From positions 806,001 to 870,000 of the forward strand of contig BRXU01000039.1 in assembly GCA_030267565.1 (NCBI GenBank): 64,000 nt of DNA. The letters are read 5' to 3'. This document shows positions 24,764-34,300 of this stretch, piece after piece. Under the pieces are notes generated by a model that had not been told where the DNA came from, made no database searches, and saw only the letters and a program-made list of their open reading frames with translations. Positions within the stretch are counted from its first letter, which is position 1; each line of letters opens with the position of its first letter. The stretch is from Pleodorina starrii (taxonomy: Eukaryota; Chlorophyta; Chlorophyceae; Chlamydomonadales; Volvocaceae). Both the position numbers and the translations under genes were made by a program.

Positions 24764-25582
24764 TCACTCTTTCCCCTGCTCCTCGTCCCCCTCCTCCACC
24801 CCCGCCTCCGCCAGCCTCTTCGCCTCCCACCCCAGCAGCTCCATCTCCCCCCGCAGCCGCACCACCTCCGCCCACCACCGCCGCTCCCGCTTCGCCTCTC
24901 GATCCCGTAGAGACCATAACCGCCGCACCCTTGAGGGCCACCTCAAAACCCCACCCCCGCCCCCGCCCCCGCCCTCCTCCTCCGTCGCTTGCCGCAGCGC
25001 CGCCGCCGCCGCTGCAGCGCTCTCAGCCCTCAGCTCCTCTAACCGCCCAACCAACCGCCGCTGCTCCCCAAGCAGCTCCCGCCGCCGCTGACACCCCCCA
25101 TCCGCTCTCCCCTCCCCACGACCCTGCGGCGACTGGTCTGCCCCCATCTCCGTCCGCCGCCGCCCCCCCTCCTTCTGCGGCCGTGTAGCCACCTCCCCCC
25201 CTGGAGCGGCCATGACTTCGCCGGGTGCCTCACCAGCGGACAGCTGCTGCTGCTGCTGCTGCTGCTCCTCCCCCTGCTGCTGTCCCTCCTCCCGATCCTT
25301 CGCCTGATCCTGTTCTTTCTGCTGCTGCTGCTGCTGCTGCTGCTCCCCCGACGACGCGGAGTCGACCGCAGCCGGGCGCCTGCTGGTCCTCCGGGGCCCT
25401 CCGAATACGAATACGGGGTCAGGACCGCCACCGGCGTCGTCGCCGCCGCAGGATATTTGTCCTGACGCTGAGACGCCGCCGCCGCCGCCGTTTGCCCGCT
25501 GCCCTGTTTGCGTGTTTGCGTGCTCGCCTGTTCGACGGCTAGAACACTGCGGCTGATCGTATCTGCTGCTGATGGCAGACAT
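24764..25582 (-). CDS. Hypothetical Gln-rich coiled-coil protein
   Basis: I do not recognise this gene. A single open frame of 272 residues starts at a Met (25582) lying inside the GC-rich tract; an upstream in-frame extension translates a CA microsatellite and is unlikely. The order is a Ser/Gly-rich N-terminus, two poly-Gln blocks separated by a charged segment (KEQDQAKDREEG), a low-complexity Pro/Gly/Arg section, and then a heptad-like region (ELLGEQRRLVGRLEELRAE). The C-terminus is charged and helical (AEVVRLRGEMELLGWEAKRL). The coiled-coil region argues for real coding, while the CAG runs and lack of introns argue for caution. There could be undetected introns. Confidence 0.35.
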   Translation of the reverse strand: MSAISSRYDQPQCSSRRTGEHANTQTGQRANGGGGGVSASGQISCGGDDAGGGPDPVFVFGGPRRTSRRPAAVDSASSGEQQQQQQQQKEQDQAKDREEGQQQGEEQQQQQQQLSAGEAPGEVMAAPGGEVATRPQKEGGRRRTEMGADQSPQGRGEGRADGGCQRRRELLGEQRRLVGRLEELRAESAAAAAAALRQATEEEGGGGGGGGVLRWPSRVRRLWSLRDREAKRERRWWAEVVRLRGEMELLGWEAKRLAEAGVEEGDEEQGKE

Positions 25583-26529
25583 GCGCTGGGGGCTGCACCT
25601 CCCCCGCCCCCAATCCACCAATCCACTACCGGCCGCTGGATTGGTGCACTGCGCAGGGATACACACAGCAGGCGTATGTGTATGTGTATGTGTATGTGTG
25701 TGCAATAACTTGGTTGGGGCTGATGCCTTTGCGGCGCGCGCCGACACGGGAACGAACACGCACGGCAGCCTGCCTACTGCCTACCTGTCTACCTGCCTAC
25801 CTGTCTGTCTGTCTGTCTGCTTCAGATGCTGCGGCCCTCCCAGCGGCTGTTTGTTCCAGTAGCGGAGCGCTGAGACGCGGGCGCGATTACCGGTATTCGC
25901 GGTTGGTCGATTGCTGGGCCCGTTGGGGGCTCAGGGGTGCAAAAGGTATTGCCGAGCCAAGCAAGGCCCGTCAAAAGCTAAACCAATCTCGCAATCATAA
26001 CCGTATTTGTACCGGGAAAGGCGCTTTGCGTGTATCTCGGGCCGGGTCAGGACGAGAAGATCCTTGATTATGGCCGTTAGTTGAGAGTTTGCGAACTGTG
26101 CATCTGTTTTGTATGTTTCTCAATCACTTCATGCCGCCAATACTTTTTTTCGAAGAACTGGCCCTCGGAGGAACGCTGTGGCCGCTCGAGAGGCACAGCT
26201 GGAGAGGCGCGTGCGTGCCGCCATTGACCCATGGGTCACCCAATCATAACCCGTTACCCGACGTCATACCAGTAGCGGCCCGCCGCTCAGCCCCGGCAGT
26301 AAACACTCATACATCCATCCACCCAGCTGCCCCATCCATCCCTTTCTCCAGAAGCGGGTCCACCTCCCGCATCGGGACACCTGCCGGGTCTACGGGCGCG
26401 CTCCATTCGCCATGACCCGTGGGTCACCCAAGATTCCTGCAGCCGACAAGTAGCGCCGCCGGCAGAGCTCCCACATGTCCCCACGTGCTTCCACCACACA
26501 CACACATACACACACACATACACACACAC
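25583..26529. other. Stretch without a supported gene
   Basis: This segment contains CA/GT and TCTG microsatellites (25670-25700 and 25795-25822) and two exact GACCC-RY-GGGTC palindromes at 26226-26237 and 26414-26425. No coding signal was seen. Confidence 0.5.
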
Positions 26530-26532
26530 ACA

Positions 26533-26606
26533 CACCGGCGTAGCTCAAGTTGGTAGAGCACCGGGTTAGTAACCGGCGGGTCTGGAGTTCGATCCCAGAG
26601 TCGGCA
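26533..26606 (+). tRNA. tRNA-Thr(AGU)-like sequence, possibly a tRNA-derived retroposon head
   Basis: The sequence TAGCTCAAGTTGGTAGAGC gives a D-arm and an intact A box. TTAGTAA would be an anticodon loop with AGT. AGTTCGATCCC is a B box. Both RNA polymerase III promoter boxes are therefore present. The cloverleaf is imperfect: the anticodon stem lacks one base, the T stem (TCTGG/CCAGA) encloses an enlarged loop, and the first and seventh acceptor pairs do not match. The 5' end merges directly into a CA microsatellite. It may be a decayed tRNA gene or the head of a SINE, not a working tRNA. Confidence 0.4.
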
Positions 26607-27146
26607 CTAACTTAACCGGAAGACGTGGGATCGTACCCCACCGCTGGTCCCCCGGGTGAAAGAGATCGGGGTGTCGAAGGCTGGAGACAATGGTGTCCTC
26701 TGGTGTGCGGGGCGGCTGGAGTGGGATGCCACCAAGAAGACTACAACGCTGCCGCAGAGCAGTGGTGGAGGACTGAGTCTGCATAGGGCCTGGACCAGAC
26801 TGCATAGCAGGTGGTGGTTGGATAACTAAGATCGGGCGGCGGCAGGCTTCCGAAGGATATAGGAGGTGGCAATGGCACCGGTGTGAGTGCCCTGGTAGAT
26901 TACGCAGCTGTAGAGCATGCGTTCGGTGGACCGAGGACAGTAGGCGCCTGGGGCTAGCTTAGCTGGCACATGGACAATCAGGTGGACGCTGTCCTGTGAC
27001 GATTACGGCGCAGCGGTTAGCACTTCCCGGTGCAGTGTGCAGACAAGGTGGTACGCCCCTCCTCAACAGAGGAGTGCTTCGGCGGTCTCCCGTATGTGGG
27101 CGGGTTAGCGCCCCCGGCCAGTGTCGGCCCGGCAGATATGTAACAG

Positions 27147-27197
<51 letters not shown>

Positions 27198-27200
27198 ATA
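26607..27200 (+). mobile_element. Possible retroposon body with CA-repeat tail
   Basis: Downstream of the tRNA-like sequence lies about 550 bases without the texture of neighbouring introns. It contains a second A-box-like string (GGCGCAGCGGTTAGCAC, about 27010). It ends in ATATGTAACAGTT followed by about 22 CA units (27151-27194). A tRNA-like head and a simple-repeat tail suggest a SINE-like insertion, but I see no target-site duplication, so this is tentative. Confidence 0.25.
27151..27194. repeat. CA dinucleotide repeat
   Basis: An uninterrupted (AC)22 run lies here. A second, interrupted CA stretch follows at 27218-27237. Confidence 0.95.
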
Positions 27201-27469
27201 TCACTATATACCGCCACATACACACACACACACACAAGCGCACGCACACATCTGTCTTTGTCACACACCGTCGCACGGAGTCACGCACGGAGACATGCAC
27301 CCCCAATCCATTCCAAGAACTGTCCTTCCGTCCTTCAGTCTTCGTGTCTGTATGTTTGCCTGTTTACAGCGCCCGCATCCATTTTGACCCCGTACGGCAC
27401 AATCGCACATTTGTACGACGTACGGCTCGCAGGCCTCATAAGCATACATGCATAACGCTGTCCATCCGT

Positions 27470-30400
27470 TCACACGCCCGCATCCATCACATCCGCTTCC
27501 GCCGCCGCCCCCGCCTCCGCCTCCCTCAACATTCTGTCCAGCCGGTCGGATGGCGGGAAGGTGTGCAGCGACATAGCGTTGAAGGCGGAGGCCACCGGAA
27601 AGCGGAGGTCGGGAGTGGGCAGCTCCGATACGGCACCTGACGATACGGCCCACATGCCAGCCACACAACATGGGAGGACGGGGAGTGAGCGGGGGGGGGG
27701 GGCGGTGCATGTGCGTTCGTGTGTGCGTATGTGTGTGTGTCCTTTTTCTTGTTGTTGTTACATTACATAGTGTGTAAGTGTGTGTGGGGAGGGGAGCGGT
27801 GGAACGGTGGCGGTTTCAGGGTTTTAAAGTTACAGACCAACCAACCAACCAACCAACTAACCAACCGTGGCCCACCTTCCAGGCAGCAGCGAACCACGGG
27901 TCCAGGGGCCACCGCCGGGCCACCGCCACCCTCTCCGCCGCCGCCGCCGCCGCCTCGGCCGCCCGTGTTGCTGCCGCCGCCAGCTCCGCCGCTTCCCGCC
28001 CGCCGCATCTCCCACCTGCGTTGCATTCGCGTACGACATTCCGCGTTGCCGTACACTTCACCACACGGTATGGCACCGCACTCCCTTGCAGGGCAGCGCA
28101 GTGCACTGCACTGCAAACGTTTCGGATGCTCTAACCTTTGGTTTTGTTTTCTTTGGCCACAGGCAGTAGAAAACATCATCTGAGGTCGTACGACTGCCGT
28201 ACCTCTCCAAGTACTCTCGGAAGCTGTTGCCAAGCACCGCCAGCAGCGGCAGCCCGCCGCTGCCGCCGCCGCCGCCGTGGCCATTGAGGCCAGGAGCGCC
28301 AGCGGCGGCGGCGGCGGCGGCGGCGGCGCCGCCGCCGCTCCAGTTGGCACGCAGTAACGCGTCGTACAGTACCACCTCGCAGTGAGGCATGTAGAAGAAT
28401 GTGGGCTCCGAAACCGGCCGTGCGGCGCCCTCATCCACCTCCGTCACCTGCGTACGATACACGTACGACATCGCGGGCAGATGTGCGGAGGCGCAGGTGT
28501 GAAGGGCGGGATATTCCCGAAACCGATGCGTCAGCGTCTTTTGGCGGAAACATAAAAATAGATCAGCCACACCGTTACGGCGGCGGCAACGGCTCATTAC
28601 TTTCATTACTTTCATTGCTTTTATTTCATCATAAGATGACACGCCCTCCCCCAGTTCCCGTACGGCACATACACACACACGCACACACACGCACACACAC
28701 GCACACCTGCAAGCCCAGCTGCTGGAAGGCCAGCCGGTCGACCTCGTCGAACGCCGGGTCGTACAACTGTACGGCAGATGTCAGGCCCAGCAGGACCTGG
28801 TCTCGAAGCAACAGCACCAGCGCCAACTGAATGTACGACATCGTCGGGCAGGGCCGGGGTTTGAAGTTGTGGGTGAGTTGCGTGGGGGGGGGGGAGGCGC
28901 AACGCTTTCAACGCGGAACGGAGTGGAGGTTAAAATAAACGGGGGAGTGGGAAATGGTCGCCCGAGGGCTTCAGGGTTTGGCGGGTTTGGCGAGGTGGAC
29001 GAGCACGGAAGGACGGGAAGCGGAGACGCCGCAGGGGGGTCAGGGAGTGATATGCTCCTTTATCGTCGCAGGGAGTGACCAGCCGGGGGCGGCTTCAACG
29101 TGGATACGGGGAAGGAGCATGAAGGGGATTCGGGGCGGCGGGTTGGTGGGGTTGGCGGGTTGGTGGGGTGTTTTCGTTGTCACGTCACGTCAAGGGGGAA
29201 GAGACACGGCCGGTACCTGCATACGTACGGCATACGTACGGCAGGGTTTGGGCTTTGTTCCCAACGGAGCAATGCTGACGGGCGTGGGACGGTGGCAGGC
29301 AGCCTAGGAGTCAGAAGCTGTCGTTCTGTCGTACCGTCGTCGTACTGTCGTACCTGATATCTTGACACACGGCTCAGATGTGGCGACCCCAGGCCGTACA
29401 CCACCAGGGCTCGCATGCACCGCCAGCGGGCCAGCCCGCCGTCACCGCCGCCGCCGTCACCGCCGCCGCCGTCACCGCCGCCGCCGCCGCCGCCGGCGGA
29501 GTCCGCCTCTGCCGTCGCCTCCCCCATCCGGATGCCGTCCTGAGCCGTTCGACTCCCGTCAAGGCCCTGGCCCCTGCCCCCGCATTGCCCCGCACTGCCG
29601 CTGCCATCGCCGCCGCCATCATCGCACAGCGCTGCGCCCGCCGCGTCGTCAGCCGCTGCTGCTCCGCCATCGGCACTGTACGGCAGGTGGCCAAGGTGTT
29701 TCGCCGCCGCCTCCGCCAGTACGACAAGCAGCCGGGCGAAGAACGGACTGCTCGCGACCTCCTGTCTGGAAGTACGGCGGTGGAGATGTGGGGGGTTGAG
29801 CCTTTAAGAATGTTTACGGTTTTTATTAGGGTTTCAGGGTTGTTTTCGTACAATTTGTTTCGCTTACCGGTGTATCCCAATGGACACACACACACATCTG
29901 GGCGGTTGCTGGGTCCACTTTGACACATCGCCTGGGATGGTCGGCGAGACACCACACTGTGCCGTACCGCAGCTCCGTACTGCTCTGCCGTACTACCGTA
30001 CCTGCAGCTCTGGATGCTGCCCAACAGCTGGGCGCACTGCTCCTCGGCGCTCCGTTCCCGAAAGGTACCACCGCCGCCTCCGCCGCCTCCGCCTCCGCGC
30101 CCTCGCCGCTTGCTCTTGGGGCCGGAGCCGGTGTGGCTGAAGGAGTAGAGGCCCCCGGCGGCGGTGGCGGCGGCGGCGCCGTCGGTCGTGCCAGCGGGCT
30201 CGACGGATGGTGCGAGAGAGCAGGCGCCGGTTCCATCTGTTAGGCAGATGTCAGCATGAGTGCGTGGCGGAAAGGGATGTGACAGAGCATCCTGTTTTTA
30301 TTGTTCTAATGGTTTGAATTGAGCAGGCAACAAAGGGCCCGGAGCAAGGAAGGCGTCGCGCCGCAAGAGTCGCTTTGTCGGGGGCTTGGGGAGCTGGTCA

Positions 30401-30610
30401 GTGCTGGGTCGGTCGGTCTCTTCGGGGGAAGTTAAGAGTGGCGAGGAGGTGGTGAGAAGGTCCTCTGCTGCCGCCCCAGGCGCGCAGAACTGACCCACCT
30501 CCGGGGCAGCATTCGTCCCTCGCTCGCTTCAGTGACGTGCCTTTCAGCTTGCCCTTTCCCTTGCCGCGCACGACGGTCCACCCGCCGTCGTCGTTATCGC
30601 CGCCGTCCAT
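27470..30610 (-). CDS. SRR1: SRR1-domain protein (SENSITIVITY TO RED LIGHT REDUCED 1-like)
   Basis: SRR1 proteins act in light signalling and clock function in plants and in heme-related regulation in animals; the biochemical role is unsettled. Complement exons are 30499-30610, 30002-30236, 29354-29765, 28707-28826, 28203-28447, 27876-28015 and 27470-27636, giving 476 residues with all phases closing. The N-terminus has GGWTVVRGKGKGK, like the WTVV-RR leader of plant SRR1. Core motifs are LVVYGLGSPHLS, then QLALVLLLRDQV, LYDPAFDEVDRLAFQQLG, PTFFYMPHCEVVLYDALLRANW and VLGNSFREYLE. The C-terminal FNAMSLHTFPP matches the family's FNDxSxHxFP ending. Exons 3 and 6 contain long Gly-rich, low-complexity inserts (GGC repeats) absent from typical SRR1. 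Exon 6 is the least certain exon, placed mainly by phase. Confidence 0.88.
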
Positions 30611-31384
30611 CTCGCTTGCGCTGCGTCCTCTCGTGAATTGTTCGCGGATAGACGAGAAGAAGTGTCCAATTGGGCAATGGAGTTCTATTTTACGACCGGT
30701 CTACACGAGATGACAGTTAAGGGGCCCCTTGCATTTCGGCCACGCCAACTCTACGACGGCGTTTCACCATATGTTTTACAGTAATAACATGAATTGTGTG
30801 TCCTTTCAATGTTTGTCGCTTTGCGAATTTGTTTCAGGCCGCTAATCCTGTCTTTGCTTTGGCACCTGCAATTTATGAAGGCTTCAAAAAGTACCGGTAC
30901 AAAGCTTGCAATGCTCCATTGATGACTCGAAGCCATTCCATAAAAGACCGGTATTCGTCATGTCGGTTGCGACAAAACGGCCCGAGGAAATGCCTCGCGA
31001 AGTCGCGATGTCGCGAATTCACCGGTCGCCGACGGAGTACGGAGAGCTTTGTTTTATGAGAAAGTTAAGAACGTTATGATAGTTGCTGGCAACGTATCGA
31101 ATGTGCACGTGTGTCAAAGGAATCTTGGAATCATGGTTTCGGTGCGTCTGCTGTCTGTCGCCTTTCCCTTAACAACACCGAACACTCTTGATTCCTGCGC
31201 TAATCGAGTCGTAACGTATTGTCTGGTATGACTTTCATAGAGAAAAGATAAAAGCCCTTCAGGAGCTCTGGCGCACTGGCGGGCAGGGAACGGGAAAGGT
31301 CGACCGCCCTTGAATTGCCGTCCGGCTATGAGACTCGCTGATTAGTCCAAGGGAAATATATTTTTTATAAGCAACGCTGCTAAG
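30611..31384. promoter_or_regulatory. Divergent intergenic region between SRR1 and the ArsJ-type gene
   Basis: This 774-bp AT-richer interval separates two divergently transcribed genes and should hold both promoters. No classical TATA or repeated operator stands out by eye. Short open frames here lack domains. Confidence 0.5.
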
Positions 31385-34300
31385 ATGCCCGTTGCGCCTT
31401 TCGCCTTACTGACGGACCCTGAATCGGAGCCCCGCGTGGTGTGCTGCGGTGCTAAAGCTCCGACCTCGACCGGCCTAAAATGTCGCTGGGGCGACGTGGA
31501 GGTTCCGGCAAGAGCAGAAGCGGGCGGCGAGGTCTCGTGCTGCGTGCCGGCGCTCGAGGTAACTATACTAATCATTATCGGCATCGACGCAGCCCATTGA
31601 GCCATATCGGTTACGTTGATTGTATTTTGTATTTGAAGTATCAATTTTAGTCCGCGCCAATCCATGTCGTTGCTGCCGGCGCGATGAGTCTTTGGCATGG
31701 CTGCTTGCACGCTACACAGAATGTAAACCTCGACCTGGAGGCCAGCCGTGGAGTGCCGGTCAAGGTGCTCCACAACGAGGAGGTCCTTATGGAGGAGACG
31801 GTGTCCCTGGAGACCGTGCAGCTCCTTAGGTACGTACGGCAGACGGTACGGCGATACGGCAGAAGAATTGTGACGGGCAAGCAGCAAAACGCGTAACAGC
31901 CAGTCGCGCAACCGCGGCTTTTCGTTACGCGGGCCTGTCCCGGGCCCCAAGAAGAGTGAGTTGCACATTCCAGCTGTGCAGGAGCGACACGGTTCGCATT
32001 CTCGTCCGTGTGTCACTCCACGTCCGTGTCTCGTTCAGTCCCGCGCCGCTCCTCTCCCCCTCTCGATCGTGCGCAGGGCCCGCAAGGCCAAGACCGCGCA
32101 GGATGGCTTCATCGCCACCCCCGGCGGCGGCGCCGAGCCGCTTGTCGTACAGTCCGCCGCCGCCGGCGGCAGCAGCGGCGCATGCGAGCCGCCGCTGGGG
32201 CCGCCGGAGACTGCGGTCATGACAGCGGCGGCGGCCGGGTCTCCCGCCGAGCCGAGGGCGGAGACGCGCAAGGTACGGCGGGACGGCGGTACGGCAGAAA
32301 GGGGATGGGTCGGTGGTGTGTAAGTGGAGGGATAGTGCTAAACAGCCAACGATGGGGCACTCGAACTCGAAGTGGGGAAACGAGGGTGCAATCGAGGTGG
32401 TGGTGGTGGTAGGGGGGGGGTGCGCTGTCTCTGTCGCTGTTGCTGCTGTTGCAGCAGCGGATCAGCAGCAGCAACAGCAGTAGCGGCAGCAGCAGTAGCA
32501 GCCACAATGCGCATTAGCTGCAACACCGAGAGCGAGAGCGCGGCCCGCGGCGTCCGTTGGGTAGTGTTGTCGTTACCGTTACGTAAGGGCCGTGTCGTGT
32601 CGTGGCGTGCGCACGTGGGACCATGCGATCAGCCGCCGCGTCGCATCAGTTCTCCCAACCCCCCTCCCCCACCCAGCAAGGAGATCTCTCGGATTAGTTT
32701 AGGAGGTCGTAGATCGAAGGTCGAAGGTCGACAGGCCACAGCCTGCCAGTACCGGAACGCGGCCCGGGCGCCGGCGGCCTTGCTGGGACGAAGACTTTGT
32801 GTGGCGAGATGGCTTACCCCGGGGAGTTGGGAGTTGGGAGTTAGGAGTTGGGAGTTGGGATCCTCCGTTGGTCAACGTTGCCTCCCTTTCATTTCCATCG
32901 CCGCGGTTTCGTCGTCCTTTCCCCCTTGTACCCCACCTCTTGTTCGCCACCAACCACCCACGTGGGGTTTTTTCGGGTTTCGGAAATGTACGAACGAACG
33001 ACCGAACGCAGGAGGCCATGCAGCGCCAGTTCTCTGCGCTGCGGCCCTTCGTCATCATCTCCCTGTCGTACCTGCTGTTTACGACAACGGACGGTGCCGT
33101 ACGCATGATCGTACTGCTGCACGCGTACCGCTCGGGCTTCAGCGCTTGGCAGGTGGGGGGAGAGGGGGTCGGCGGGACAAGAGCGGTTTGGGAAGAGCGG
33201 ATTGGGGTGGGGTGGGGTTGCATATGTGGGGTGGGGTGTGGAGGGATGGCGTGGAGGGCGGGGGGCGGGGGAGTTCGACCTCCTGGGGAGGGGACGGGGG
33301 GTCCCGGCTGGGTTGGCGTGTGCGTGTGTGTGTTTTGGGTAGGGGCTCGTGTGGTTGCCGATCGGGTGGGTGGGTGGGTGTGTACGACGGCAGCTCATAT
33401 CTTCTCTCGATGCCCCGATGCCCCGCCGCAGGTGGCAATCATGTTTTCGCTGTACGAGACGGCGGGCGTTGTTACCAACCTGGCAGCAGGTACGGCAGGT
33501 GGTGTGCCGTACTGGGCCGTGGCGTGCCGCATTGGGTCGTTGGAGCACGGTGTGCTGCACTGCCGGTCTGGGCGCCTACATACACTCACATACACACACT
33601 CACAGACACATACACTCACATACACACACACACTCACAGACACATGCGTGTGTGTGTGAGTGCGGATGGCTCCCCTCCACTGCGACGGGTGTCGCCGTGG
33701 TCCCATTGTCCCAACGATGTGTTCCCTTTGCTCTTTCCCCCCGGGGTGGCCCACGGGAACAAAACACACACACATTACACACACACACACACAACACGTG
33801 TAGATGGGGCCCCCTCTCCTCGACCTCACCATCCTTCTCCTCCGCCCTCTTTCCTGGTCACTTCGCCTTCGCCCTCACCGGCCCCAACCCCCAAGCTCTT
33901 GCTGCGGCTCTCCCCCCCACCCCCACCCCCCCCACCCTCCTCCCTGTCTCTCCATCTCTGTCCATACCCCCTCCCACACCCCCACACCCCCCAAAACCCC
34001 CCAAACCTCCAAATAGGCATGATGGGGGCCAAGTGGGGCATCAAATGGACGCTGCTCAGCGGTCTGTCGCTGCAACTGGCCGGCATATCCATGTTGTACG
34101 GATGGCGTGACGGTTGGTCGGTTCCGGAGAACCGCTGGAAGGGAATCCTGTTCGTCACGTGCGCACAGGTACGGGGTACGGAGTACGGCAGGGGGGCAGG
34201 GGACGGTCGCGTCGTGGGAATTCCCGCCCGCGGCTGATATGCTGCAGTACATGGGTGCGGAAAGGGCGCTGTGTGTGGGTGCGTGGGTGCCTGGGTGGGT

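Noticed and set aside
26996..27130. Second tRNA gene suggested by GGCGCAGCGGTTAGCAC
   Set aside because: Only an A-box-like string is present; there is no B box or cloverleaf at the required spacing.
31342..32016. 224-codon open frame on the minus strand opposite the 5' exons of the ArsJ-type gene
   Set aside because: It has no domain, and the + strand exons join in phase with the transporter.
32372..34237. 621-codon open frame on the + strand
   Set aside because: It reads through introns of the ArsJ-type gene and shares frame with only some of its exons; the spliced model matches the transporter family and the read-through protein does not.
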